Shown here in pieces: positions 24,601 through 39,600 of a DNA stretch of 64,000 nucleotides. Below the pieces are notes generated by a model, which did not search any database, was not told the DNA's origin, and saw only the letters and a list, made by a program, of their open reading frames with translations. Every line of letters begins with the position of its first letter. Within the stretch, counting starts at the first letter, position 1. A program made the translations under genes and the position numbers. Origin of the DNA: Ciona intestinalis (taxonomy: Eukaryota > Chordata > Ascidiacea > Phlebobranchia > Cionidae); the NCBI RefSeq assembly GCF_000224145.3, contig NW_004191383.1, positions 1 through 64,000 of the forward strand, written 5' to 3'.

Positions 24601-27600
24601 CTTTAAACTTGCCTGGGGGGAAATAGACAGTGTATGAGTTATTGTATGGATGATATTTATTTTATCCTGGCATGACAGTACATTGACAGTCCTTATAACA
24701 TGGGGATGTCTTATTTCATACAGCTTTTTGTAATCACTGGGTTGAAGAAATGTCTGTTAAAAGTCTCCTTGAACAAAACAGAATGCTAACTCTTGTAAGG
24801 ATAAGAAAATACAAAAAAAATGGCAAAATACAATTTTAAAACGTATGAATCGAACCTGTTTTTGCTTAAGATTTTCCTGTGCAACTTGTAATGCCTCCCT
24901 TGCTTCCCTCACCCTTCTTTGTTTAGGTTCCACCATCCTCTGTACATCATTATAATGTTGTAGAGCAAGCACCCACATGCACATGCTTCTACATGCAGAA
25001 GATACCTGGAATATAGATAAATATAAAATTAGCAACATTTTTACTTGAAATTTTTAATAAATATATATAGTAACTTGTGTGTATAACCCTTTGATTCCAA
25101 TAAGAAAGGTGAAACTAAATTCACATAGCAAAAACATAATTATAGATACAGAATACTCTTAAAATCAATTGTATAAGACATGTCTACCTCTCCCACTCTG
25201 TCTGGAGTAAAATCAGGATTTCTTGTGATTTTCCGAACTTTTGCGAAAGTCTTGTCAGGAATTGCGTCTCTGTCAATTTGTACGAGTGTCTTTAAGAACA
25301 GAGGGTCAGACATGAGGTGTTTGGCATTATGCCAGTCAGCTTTGGTTTGTAATAGAACACACACAGCGTTCATTACGGTGAGCACAAGTTGTGGAGGGTT
25401 CTGGTAAACACGCAACTCAGCGATGTCAGATTTATCCAAGGAGTCGAGCGCTTGTACCGCTTCCTATGGAAATGTGAACGCATCAGTAATGAATGTAACT
25501 TATTTATTTTTAAGTAAAAAAGGGGAACAACAATACAGGTGTGCTGTTTCATACATATTGTATCGACCTCAAGTTATTATGTATGTTACTTTGTGGGTGA
25601 TTATTTTTTAAATTATTTTGTTTTTTATGTACGACTGACAATTAGGATAAATCGTATTGGTCTTAGCAATAATTAGGCTAAACAATGAACTATATGCCAT
25701 ACATAAATATTTACGACCAGAAGCCTTAATTTTTAAGCCACAGTATAAAACATTGATGGCGCATCATTAAATTAATATTCAATTTTTTGTTTGTAAAAAA
25801 ATTCTGACAAATATAAATACCTGCAGAGCAGGAAGTACAGCTTGTAGATCAAGGGTGGCTTGTTGGGCAAAATCTTGAACAAGTTGAGTTTCGTTTCGCA
25901 TTGTTAGTTCTTCATGCCTGACTAACTCACGAACCTGGGGTGGAAACAATAAAATATAAAATACACTGAATACAATTAATACTGAGTATATAAAGGACAA
26001 ATAAATTTTCAAACAATAACTTTAAAAATATTTAAATATGTCTCCTTGAAAAAAAGAAGTAAGAATTTTACAAAAAGTTTTTAAATGTTTTTCTTTTATT
26101 TACAGCTAATTTTTTTTAAGTTGCATCTTGAGATAAATTAAAAACTATTTTGGACAGTATAAAAAAAAGTTTTTTGAAATTTTCAAATTAAAACAGTAAA
26201 ATAGAAACCTCATTAACAGCTTGCGTGTCTTTCTTGAGTTGGGCCATCAATCTCTCGGTATCTTGTGCCTTTGCTTCAATCTTTGGGCCGAGACCGATCA
26301 GTTCTTCTCTCATTATGCTCACCATTGATTTTGCTTCTGCAAGTTTTCTAAGACCGATATGTAAGCGTCGCAAACTACGATGAAAGTCTTGTTTGTTCTT
26401 TGCAAGCATTTTCGTGAACAACTAAAACACAATTGAGATCTTAGTGAATAAATGTAACTTAATTATGCAGATTTGACACAAATGCACACAATGGTAGCAA
26501 CATGAAGCCTCAAAGTTTAAGGAAAGATGTGATAACTACTTTGCCGTGACACTTTTTAACAATTCTTACAACTTTTTAGAAAAAGAAAAACTATATTATA
26601 TAAAAAAATAAGAAAAACTACATTATATAAAAACAGAACATCAAATAATAACGACTATCATTGTCCTCCATGCGAGGATAAATAATTTACATTCAGTCAT
26701 TTACTGATTCATAGCTATATGCAAACGATGTTTTTTAATATTTAGATTATAAGTTCTCACCTGTACGAATTCAAGATAAGTAGTTGGAGTAATGTAATAC
26801 CTTCTTCTCATCTCGTCCCATAACTTCTGCCCAGCTTGTGTTGCACTGAAATGGATTCGGACGCAAACTGAGGCAATATTTTCCGCGCTGATAGAACTTT
26901 GGGTCTGCAATCAAATGGTGTTTATAATGTAACTTACTTTATCTTAACAAAGCCGGAAAACAACAGTCGGTATTATACAGATGTTTTGCTTCATACACCT
27001 TGTGTCAGCTTATAAGTTACCAAGTATGTAACTTTGAGGGTGCTTTTTTATGTATAGCTGGCAATTTCGACAATTCATCAGTGACTACTGGGTTTGAGCA
27101 ATTGCCGTTAAGTGTCTTGCCCAAGGACAAATGCCCACACAATAATAGCAGCGACAATCCTTGAATAATTGCAAAATAATGACCTCTTGTGAAGAAACAC
27201 TTTCATTTTCATCAATACTTCCCCCACTGCTACCATTATCCTTCTGCACGTCAATGTTTTCACGCGAAAAATAAGCGCAAGCTACACTCATAAGTGCTTC
27301 TTCTGGCCATCTGTCATACCTGCATGATAGTTTGAGTTAGTTTTAATCATTTCTGCTTCCAAGTGTGTGTAATGAATGTAACAGGCTTTATTCTCGTAAA
27401 GCAGGAAAAGTGGTTAACAAAAATGACAGTCGTTATTCGTTATAACATGGATGTTATTACATTCAATACAAACTCACCAGTCAATAGTGCAGCAATTAAC
27501 GAGCGCCGGATGTGTTCGACATCTTCTTCTAAAACTTCCTCCAGCGGGACTCGTAGCAAGAGTAATATGGAGGTTGTGTGCGACTCTGCTGCGGAAGAAA

Positions 27601-30600
27601 TTGAGCATCGCGACACGAGAGTCCGGGACATCATTAGCGATGGCAGCTTGTTTAACTTCCATAACAATCCCATCTAATTCATCTTGGTCGAATAACTCGG
27701 CATCTTCGCCTAGTTGAATGATCGAAATTTGCTTTATCTTTGCGTGGCCAGAAAACGACAGTCAATATATCACAGGAGTTCTGTTTCATACACCCTGTAC
27801 CAGCTTCCGAGTAACCACTTATAAATTTTTGTGGGTGTGATTTTTCTGCCAAATCTTTTGTTTACAGTTAGAGTAAAATCAGTACATTGAATTAACACCT
27901 GTGTTTAGAATGCAGTTTATATCTTCCAAAAAAGCTTCGCTAACTAAGTCAGCATCCGTCAGAAGTAAAACGGTTGGTTTGTTTGAAATTCCACATATTC
28001 GGAAAACTTTTTTCAATTCATCTCTGAAGTCAATCAGTGAGTAACCTCTCACAATTGATAAACTGTAATGTATGAATAAATGTAACTAATTTTATCCTTG
28101 CATGGCCGGCACAGGGACAGTCGTTGTACAACGAGTGTTCTGTTTCATACACCTTATGCTCCCTTACAAGTTACTATGTATGTTACTTTGGTCATAATTT
28201 TTTACTTTTTTTTTGTGATGCATTTAGACAATTCATAGAGTCACTTGGTTGGAGTGATTGCCATTAAGTTTCTTGTCCAAGGACACACACTACCTCACCT
28301 TAACATATTAAATGTCTATACAATAAAATACTTCATTTCGCCAAATCAATGTAAATGACTTTTGCCAAAAATTGCCAAAAAAGTGAATAAAGATAAAGAT
28401 ACAAACTAAAGATACCTGTAGACTTGGCAACCAGCTATTCTTGCTGCCAACTTGCAAGTTGTAACTTTACCAGTTCCATCAATACCGACCAATAACAGGT
28501 GAGTACCAGGTTGTCTAAATACTCTGGCTGCTCGTACTACATGGTCAATTGCTGCTTCAAAGAATATCAAAGGTGGACTGCTTGAAAGACTTGTACTGTT
28601 GGGATGATTGAATATTAGTTACAAGTACAGATGCATATGAATGTATGTAAGTTTTTCATACTCGCATGCCGGGGCATTGGTGTTCGTTATAACACGGGTG
28701 TTCTGTTTTATACACCCTGTGCCAGCTTACAAGTTACCACATATATAAATTTGTCATTAATGATTACTGATTCTCATATAGTATTTGTTTAATAAGAATA
28801 TATACCTGATTCTCATATAGTATTCCTCTAGTAGAGTAGAGAGCATGTTATATGATGGAAGTTGTCGGTAAACTCTGTTTGCTGACGGTACATTCATATC
28901 AAGGAAATCTCCAAATATAATTGGTTTGTTTTGTAAAGTTTCCGAAGGTATGGTTATCTGTGAATGTATTACTTGTGATGTGCCTGATTTTTCCTCACGC
29001 AGCCAAACGACAGTCGTGTTGCAGTTTTTAAACATAGAAGTTTGCGTAGGAAAAGATGTAGAATTTTTACATATTATTTTTATAGATTATAAAGCACATT
29101 TTTGTTGCATGGTAACTATATGGGTGAGATTCTACAGTGAGGCACACCAGAAGACCAGAGATTGGGGAAATAATTTCTCCTTTACCCGAAATGAAAGGTA
29201 ATTAAACTGAATATTTTACCTTGAAATAATTATGTAGGTCGTCAGATAGGAATTGGTAAAACGTTGATCGATCGTTGCTGTCCGTGAGTCGATCATGAAA
29301 CACACGAGTCGCTTCATGAGCAAATAGATGAGCTATAGTTTCACGTGATACTATCACGGACTCATCAGCCTGAAGAATATTTTGGGGTAAGAAAGAGGTA
29401 TTTGTCTATACTTACAGTATGTTTTATTGAGTGTCATTTTTTATTGTTAATTACTGTCTTTTTTGTTGTTTTATTATTATAATATAAAAAACACACAAAA
29501 AATGTGATAACACAGGCATGAAGTGTATGGAATGGAACAACTGTGTTAAAACTAGATTGTGGCCAGTTTCATATGAATTATAACAGCTATTTGTTGCCAA
29601 TCACCTGTCAATCTAGTACCATGAACCCATAACCTCTGGGTTAGAGGCAGCTGTGCTAACCACTGCCCTCCAGTGCCAGAATTTTTACACATTACCTGCA
29701 GTACACCCTTGATAACATCAGAAAGATCCCGTAGATTGAAAGTGTAATGTGACTTGTCAGGAGTTGGCAGCATAGCATTACACATCTTATAATAAACAGC
29801 TATACTGGCATTTACAACTTGTGGGCAACACTCCTTCACTTCTGGCATGAAATCTCGATTTTCAAAGAAATGACCGAGTTGTACCTATAAAGCACAAAGA
29901 TATAAAGGTCTCATTTATCAAAAGTAACAAAACAATATTGTTTGGCATATGGATATGCAGCAAAAACTTGTGTATAAAAAGAACTCTTTACTTTATATAG
30001 GTTTTGGTTTGAGAAATACTAAGACAAAAGTACATTTTCCAGCTTAAAAAATATTTAATACCATTAGTAAAATTAGGAACTGCATACTTTATAAATAAGT
30101 TGTAGTTTGAGTACGGTTTTAATAAAAATAAATTTCTTAGCTTAAAAACACATAGATTATAATGTCCCAAAAGTTTTTGTATTTTAATATTATTTATTGA
30201 ATTAACCTTTATTATTGTACTGTATTTAAACATAGTTATNNNNNNNNNNNNNNNNNNNNNNNNNNNNNNNNNNNNNNNNNNNNNNNNNNCACACAAAAAA
30301 TGTGATAACACAGGCATGAAGTGTATGGAATGGAACAACTGTGTTAAAACTAGATTGTGGCCAGTTTCATATGATTTATAACAGCTATTTGTTGCCAATC
30401 TTCTGTCAATCTAGTACCATGAACCCATAACCTCTGGGTTAGAGGCAGCTGTGCTAACCACTGCCCTCCAGTGCCAGAATTACCTGCAGTACACCCTTGA
30501 TAACATCAGAAAGATCCCGTAGATTGAAAGTGTAATGTGACTTGTCAGGAGTTGGCAGCATAGCATTACACATCTTATAATAAACAGCTATACTGGCATT

Positions 30601-33600
30601 TACAACTTGTGGGCAACACTCCTTCACTTCTGGCATGAAATCTCGATTTTCAAAGAAATGACCGAGTTGTACCTATAAAGCACAAATATATAAAGGTCTC
30701 ATTTATCAAAAGTAACAAAACAATATTGTTTGGCATATGGATATGCAGCAAAAACTTGTGTATAAAAAGAACTCTTTACTTTAAATAGGTTTTGGTTTGA
30801 AAAATACTAAGACAAAAGTACATTTTCCAGCTTAAAAAATATTTAATACCATTAGTAAAATTAGGAACTGCATACTTTATAAATAAGTTGTAGTTTGAGT
30901 ACGGTTTTAATAAAAATAAATTTCTTAGCTTAAAAACACATAGATTATAATGTCCCAAAAGTTTTTGTATTTTTAATATTATTTATTGAATTAAACCTTT
31001 ATTATTGTACTGTATTAAAAACATAGTTATGATAACTAGTAATAAATCAAAGCACATCTTACCTTATAAATATGTTGCAATGATTTAGTGGATGGTTGGG
31101 GGATCGCAAACACCGAGAAATGTTTAAGAAGTCGCGAACTGATGAGACTTCTTCCGCCACCGGGTGGTGCAGCTGTGGCAGCCAATGTTACGTCAACAAC
31201 TCCTTTCCATGTCAGTTTCTTCACATCATAAAACCCACCAAGATCAATGAATTGACTGAAATATAAAGGAATGTAAGTTATTTCTTTGTTTGGTAGGGTA
31301 ACTACAATACGAATCAACGAAACTTGTTTATTCTAGGAAGGTAAGAAAATTGCAGTCGTTATAACATGAGTTCTGTTTAATTAGCCAAATGGCGCTTATG
31401 CGTTACCAGTTAGAACACATATAACTTTGTTAGTGATTATTTTTTAGGCGATTTTGACAATTTATACAACCCATAAGAGGCTGTTGGGTTGGGGTAATGT
31501 CTGTTAAATGTCCTACACACCTACAGTATTAGTGTCCTGCTACCATTGTAGACATATATGTCAGCCATATAGAAAGTAACATATACATGGTAACTTGTAA
31601 GTGTGCACAAGGTGTATGGATGAGAACATTTGTGGTATAACTTGCACACAAAGATAGGGCAAGTCACTTTTCACATTCATCATATAATTAAGTTATATTT
31701 ACCGTATTAGTTCCAGAGGAGGTTGAGAGCCGTGTTTATCACTGGCTGGCATGTTGAGATCATTTACAAAAGCAATGCATTTCTTGCCCCTTGGTGGTCC
31801 GACTGAATCACGTGAACGTTTCACGAGTTTGTTTAGCATTTGTGCCTGATGATAATTTAATATGAATTATAAAAGTTAGTGTGGAAAGATATATATTGTT
31901 AAAAACATAAGATATAGCACAGAAAAGTATTATTACAGTGGATCTGTATAATCTATACAGCATACCATTTAAAAGCCATAAAACACTGTTTCCCAATAGC
32001 TATAACCATTTGCTATAATGGTGTTTCTGTAGTTGCGAGACACATCAAACCCCAGACTGCATCTAAATTAACTTAGTTCCCAAGAACCTAAACCTTAACA
32101 CTTCTATCAGGATGAGCAAATCTCTTTTGCAAACAAACACAAACTGTTTTCTGTATCATACATGGGCCAGACAAGATACAGACAACAGTGTTGCAAAAAT
32201 AAGGAAAATGGACCACTTGCAGATCAGGAACAAAGAAGTTTTAGCCAAACTTTGCTTGTAAGTTGTAGTTTTTTACCAACTGAATTCTAGCATAATATTA
32301 GATATACTTACTTGACACTGAGATGGCTGGGTCAATGCACTAAATTGAATTGTGTTTATCAAAAGATCACCAGTTTGTGCTTTAGAGGCGGCAACTTGAA
32401 AGTAAAAAAATATATATTGATAAACAATTTAAAAAACCAATAAGACCACTAGGTTGGAGCAATCGCTGTTAAGTGTCTTTCCCAAGGACACATACGACCA
32501 CAATGGTAGCAGCGTTAAGCCTTGAACCAATAACCTCTGTGTTAGAGGCACTAAACACCATCTTTACTAACAAAATTAAAATCTGTATTTAAATCAAATT
32601 AAAAAAACCTGGTTGTCCAATCGTATCGCTAATATCAATGGGAGCTTCTGATTGGTTTAGAATTCCAAGATTGGCAATGTTTTGTAAAATGGCCGATGTT
32701 TTCTCGTTGTATCGAAAAACGTCGCCAAGAATCGTCCCAGCATCTGTCCCACTACCCCCTACTGCTTTTAACTTGGATAGAATGTTCTGGGAACATAAGA
32801 GATTGGAAGAAGTGACTAATATTGGACATAGCAACATAATAAAAGAATAAGCCATATATAGTACTGTGTATCCTGTATGGGCGAACTTCTACATTATTAT
32901 GAGTCTTTTATTACTGTTAACTTGGACAGAATGTTCTGGAATATTAGATCTAAATGTCAGATAAGTGAACACATTTATGTATGCTCCACCTCAATTAGTT
33001 ATATCCATTATGAACCAGGAACAGTGGTAACATATTAAACTACCTGAATTAAAGCAGTTTTTCCAACTCCACTGTCACCAGTGAGCAAGACAGGGAACTT
33101 GTTGAGCAGAAGAATTGCCGATAAGAAAGAATATCGGATCTGGTGGAAAAGCAAAAAAAAATTGTAAAAAATTTTTTTTTACCAGACAAGATATTTAACA
33201 TACATAACCTCATTTGCTGTTTATATCTTGGAATACAGTATTAATGAAGATCAGGTTAATTATTACAAAGAGAAGGGAATAGGCAACAGAACAACAGTCA
33301 TTATACACACGCTGAGGGTAAAAACTAGTAAAATAGTGATATAAAACATAGTAGAATTTTATAATGCATTATTCAAAGTAACAGCAAAAGCAGAGAAGCA
33401 TTTACTTTTCATACTGTGTCATTGGTTAAAAATAAAAGTTTCATTGGAAGAGCAATTTACTTATATATTATGTTATTTCAGGTGGCAACAACTTCGCTAT
33501 ACAAAACCAATTACATTTCCCTACCGTGTCATTAGTTGGCACCAGTGCAGCATTTGAATCTGCTGCGGCAGATTTTCGTTGATCCGAAACTAATGCCCGA

Positions 33601-36600
33601 TTATTCCCAACCAGTGTGTACGTAAGACCTCGCTCAATTAATGTTCGAGTTGCGGGGACTAATTCATCCCATGGAACAAAACGACCCGACTGTGATGTAA
33701 AAATATCAAGGTAACAAAACATACCATAGCCCAGTGATTAGCCCTGAATCTAACCCATAGGTTATGGGTTCAAGGCTTCACACGGCTACCATTGTAGTCG
33801 TATGTGTCTTTGGCCAAGACAATTAACGGCAATTTCTCCACGCAGTGGTCATTAATGGCAAATAAGTTGTTTAAAATGTCGAACAGAAAAAACAGTTTCC
33901 CTGTCTTGCACAAGGACACATATGCCTATCAGCACCAGTATTAAGCATTGGACCCAGTATTCTACAGTTATGATACAAGCGCCTGACAACCCAGCTATTG
34001 TACAATGTATATAGCCCCATACAAATTACAAATTCACCATCCTATTCTATGTGGGTGAGGTCCCGGGGGGTTGGCACTCTATGGGTTCTAGGATTTAGGC
34101 CAGGATTGGCCCATTACCCCACAAGACCAAACAAACCATATCATCACAACTCACCTGCAAATCCACAAAGTATGAGAATATAGATCGACTACCAGATGGG
34201 AATGTCACTCCTAATTGATTCTCCTTCTCAAATATATCGTGCACTAATTGATCAAAGTCGTAACTCATGTTTATTAATGTCTCATCTCGGCCAATCACGG
34301 TGCTGCTAATTAAAGTGTCTTCTTCTTGGTCATCTTCTCTGTAAATTAGAAAAAGTATTTACAAAACTTAAAAAAAACATATATAAAATTTTCTAAAAAT
34401 TATAAAATTTCTAAAAAAAGTATAGAATTTCGTAAAATATATAAAATAAAAAAATATATATAAAATTGCTGTTTCCGTCCGTTAATTTAGGTTGTATACT
34501 TTGCAAACAAACTCTTAACTTCACCCACCTGTTAAGGACCCCACCAATACTCCATGTGAAAGCAAATACAAACAAACGTCCAAGAATAAAAGAAAGACGG
34601 TCCGGGTAAACCTCCATGTACCTAAATATAAACTTATTCAACAAATGTTACATTGATATATTCATGTCGCTTTAAACCAGAAGAAATGTGAATCAAGCCA
34701 TATTTCTAATACCTTAATTAAATTCGGCATAAAGAAACAAATATTTGTAATGGTCAAAGCAATGCATTAGAATATACCACCAAAAATTTGATCGAAGTAA
34801 TGTACTGGTGTACAGGTGATAAAATGAAAGATTCTATTGTTTCTTTTTCAAAGATTGACGATGCCATTTAGGCGAAATATCTTTTATAATATAATACAAT
34901 TTGCTGGACTTGAGTTTTGTCTGTTATGGATTTGGAAGCATCAAGTTCCGACTGTGTTTTTTTGCACACAAATTTATATATGAGCACCAGATCAGGGTCA
35001 GATTCGTGGGATTTATTACAGTTAATAAAAATGGTTGAAAATTTACCATTTTGGTTTAGCTTCTTGTGCAGATGAGTTGACAAGGTTACTAAGTGTAGCT
35101 GCAGCAGTTCGCTTGTCTTGTTTGCTTCGTGACTTCAAAGTTGGAGTTTTCATTGAGTTTTCAACATCAGGTGTTTCCACCTATTAATAGTAGGGGTTTA
35201 GTCAATTTTCATTGTTTCTGTGTTATGTGTTTTATGCAGAAATAAGTTAAAAATTACATCTTAAATATACATCTTAGATTCCATAATTACAAAAGTGCGG
35301 TTTCTTACATGTGCTAAACAGTAAAAAAAAACCACCTAATCTATGGCAGAAGAAAACCGGAAGTTATCTAGCAGATTACAATGGCGTTAACAAGCCTTAA
35401 TATTTAATTCTTTAATAGCATAAGTATAATGCCACTGTGAATTTCTAGGTCTAACTACCAGGTCAGGTTCTCCAAATCCGCCATTTTTTTCCATAAACAA
35501 AATAAGAACTTGTAATATTCTGCACAGAGTTTGAACGACAGATAAATGAGGAACAGGAATGTGTTGAAGCTTCAATCTTTTATCCAATAATTGTAATCCT
35601 GTCTCTACACTCAATGTGAACAGTTGCAATAAATGGTCACGACCTGGTGAATGAATGCAACTTGTTTATTCTCGCACTATGGTACAAAGCCAGTGGTTAT
35701 AACATGGGTGCTCTGTTTCATACACCTCGTGCCTGCTTATGACTTACCCCGTATATAAATTTATGGGTGAATAGGTTTGTAAAACGGTAACACAATTACA
35801 TGGCTGTCTATATTTGATACACCTCATGTTAGCTGATTCCCATGACTAATAACTCAGACAGTCAGTGGGTGAAGTCCTACAATGTAGCATTCTGAGGACG
35901 TGAGATTTAGGCAAGAATTGGCTAATTACTTTTACATCGAGGGTGCTACAACCCATTAGTGACCACTGGGTTTGGAGCATATGATACTTACCACTTTGTG
36001 GTAAACTTTTTGGCAATCGTTTAATCCATGACTTTACAAATGGTTTCCATCCAAGTTTAACCGGGTCCATGTACACCATTGCACATCTGCTTATAGTTGC
36101 TGGGCTTGCCTGTATATGAAGCACATTAATGTAATAACTATATACAAACATCTATGTGTTTAAACATGTTAACTTATTTAAGCTTATAAGACAAGTGATC
36201 TCTTTCATAGCCCTCTTGCTAGCTTACGAGTAACCATGTTTGTTAATTTGTAGCTGATTATTTGTTTTTGTATGGCTGGTATTTGGACAACCCATTATGA
36301 ATTTATCAATATACCTGAGTGAGTGTATCGACTTCAAACATAATCCTCATATTATCTGGCATGTTGATTCTTTCTCCATTAGCCAAACATAATGTCTTTG
36401 TATCATCAAGTGTTGTGTTAAGGTTTTCCACCCACGCAGTATCTACTGGACCATCCAAGACAACCCAACGCCATTCAAACTCTGTCTCATCAGATCTGTG
36501 GTGTGGTGGGGGGATACAAGTTGAGTTTACATTAAATGTTGCTAAATTTAAATTGAAAAAATGATATTTTCAATAAAAGTTGTTGAATTTACATAAAATG

Positions 36601-39600
36601 AATGAAACTTATTTATTCCCGAAAAAAAATTTGGCGTTTGTTTCGTGATCTTAAAGAACCTATGTTTTGTCGCCATACAGCGAGACACAATCAGGGTTTG
36701 TTATTAGGGGTCTTGTCCAAGGACACATCTGCATACACCTCGTGCCCGCTTATAAGTTAGTTATAATTTGATTAAAAATAAATTAATTTCATCCTTGCAC
36801 TTTAGATGACATTGCTTTGGGAAATGTTTGTACAAAAGTCCAAAACTTACTTAGTGGATGACAGGTCCGACATCATGCTTGCTGGTGTATCTCTGCTTGT
36901 CTGTATGAAACGATGCAACTTTTATACATTTTACCACAAGGTAAAAGTATATGTAACAATTATATAGTGTATTCATGTGACTAGTGACGGTGATTATATT
37001 AACTAAGTTCTTATTTGAAGTGATAAACTAACTTCAGAGCATAAGTTACACATACTGGGTGTTCGGGTAATGGGCCAATTTCTGCCTAGATCCCCAACTT
37101 CCTGGTTGTGCCTCACTGCTGGACCTCACCCATATAGAATAGAGTTTGAATTAAACATAAAAATAGGAGAAAATTATTTTTATCATATCATAGCTAAATT
37201 ACCACAGATTCTTGGAATGAAACCGATGTTTTAGGTCGAGGTTGGTTTCCACCATGGTATTCACTGCTGGATAACTCTTTGGAATATCTAAAAAATACAT
37301 TACAAATAAAATATATATAAAATATAAACAAAGCCATGATTAATAGAGCAATTTTATCACAAATGACACTAGTTTGCTACGAAAAATCAAAATCAATTAC
37401 CCTACACTGCAACAAATGTAACCATAAAACCTGCGTATGACAATTCTATTGGCATAACTTTAAGCTTATAACGTGGCATTTCATGCTTAAATATATTGTA
37501 GTAATCAAAATTGACACTTGTGATTAGAACCATATTGTCAATAAACATATTAAGCGTGATAAGTAAACATGCAATTATATTATCATGGCATAAGATACAA
37601 CATACACAGCATACTGTTGTATTGACAGTATAAAAAATGTATATTATAATTAATAAGATATGGGGGGTTGATATTCATAGCATCTTACTTTCTAATGACA
37701 TATGCAAGCATCCCATCAACCCACTCCAGTGTATTAGGATCTGTATATCCATATAATTCACCAAGTGAAACACACTTAGGGTTGATGGAGAAAGATTCAA
37801 CGTATTTTCTTCTGCGACTGCTCCTCTGCAGAACATAAATTTTATTTATGTTTTTAAAATTACAGCAGAGATTATATTATTAAAACAGTGAGGAGAAGGT
37901 AATCAATAGAAGAAAGTTGTAATGGATAAAAAGTGTGGGAAAAGTGTCAGTTCAAAAGCAAGGCTGTTGAACCTAACGTTATAGAAAATAAGTTATATGA
38001 TGAGTATATACCGTAAAATAATGTATTGGTTAAGGGTTACTACATGATAATATTTATGTCAAAGGTCTAAATATAGTATGACATCAGTATTTACTCTAGA
38101 AATAATTAATAGCTTGAGGAAATGGAAAGATATAAACAGGATGTAGGAAGCAACAACATGTAGTGAATTGTTTACTCAAACTTTGAAACTACTTTGTTGC
38201 AGGAATATAAGATTACTGAAGCCGTGTTAACCAAATTTGCAATTTATATAATGTTGGTGCAATAATTGAAAGTATAGTATTCAGGTTTATAACTATGTTA
38301 AACTAATTAATTTAGCTCAAAAATGTATAAACCAAACGACCTGAGTAAAATTCTGGTTAAAAAGTATTGAATTTAAAAAGAATTGTATTCTTCTTAATGA
38401 AACAGTGGTGTTACAAGAAACTATAGGGATAATAATTACCTTGTTTTTAGAAAATAGAAACAAATAGAAACAAGTTGCAGATGTTAATATTGGTTGAAGA
38501 GAATGAATAAAACATGGCGTTTCAACCTGGATGAAGCCGGATCAGCTCGCGATAATCTTCGCAATATGATAAGTGAGAGAAAGAATTGGTCTGAGATCAC
38601 AGGATCAAATGGTAAATTTAAAAACAAAATTTATTAGCATTCTTAACATTTTTAAACTTTAAATATGCTTGTTTGTGTATAGTAGTTGCTATTTAACAAT
38701 GCATGGCATTTAGATTTAAATTCTTGTACACTTTATTTTACCCTTCAACTTTTTATGATTGTTTATAGAATTAAAAAAAAAATGTTTTTTTGTTTTATAG
38801 ATTTAACAATTAAATTTAAAAAAAATGTATTTTACTTTTTGTTCAATTTATCTGACCCTGTAACTTTCTATGTTTGCTTACAGATGATGGTCCAGACATA
38901 CAGAACATCATCTATTGGGATGGCTGCAACTTTAAGTGGAGAAAATATAACAAGTTTCAATTACAAAACCTGGCGGTTGTGAATAGAATACCAGGTTTTG
39001 ATAATATAGCTTTAAAGGTGAGGTTTATGATGTAGGTTTACATTGTGGGCGAATGTGTCCCCTATGGGTTGTCTAAATTGTAAGCTAATGACGCACAGAG
39101 TGAACTATGTTGTAGCTGGCACGGGGTGTATGAAACAGGGCAACGTGCTATAACGATTATTGTTGCTCAGCTACAGGGAGATAAATATGTTACATCCATT
39201 CATTCATTGTTTCCCATTCATTCAAAGTTATAATGCTGGTTTTCAGGTGAACACACTTCTTGCTCTAAGAACTGCAGAAGAATTGAATCCAAAACTAAAG
39301 GAATATTACCCGGAAACCTGGATGTTTCCAATGGAGAAAGAGAAGTTTGTTTCTGACACAGCAACAGGTGATGTGAGATTAAAGTGATGATATCACCTTA
39401 TAACAGAACAGAGTAAGATTAGCTTAACCACCTTTCAACAACGTGGGTTACATATATAGTAATACACAAACATGCAGTAAGAAAAAAAAAGATTTGTGTA
39501 ATCAATTTGCCCCACAGTGCATAGGTTATCGTCAAAACTTCTAAAATTTGTTTAAAACTGATATATAGTAGAATCCTTTGATGAAAAAAGAGAATTCTAT

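Noticed and set aside
27363..27717. Two plus-strand open frames of about 90-100 codons
   Set aside because: They are antisense shadows of dynein exon 61 (AAA4), which has clear family motifs on the minus strand.
29696..30672. A true tandem duplication of 63 residues in AAA3
   Set aside because: The copies abut an N gap with identical boundaries including intron sequence; a haplotype join explains this more simply.
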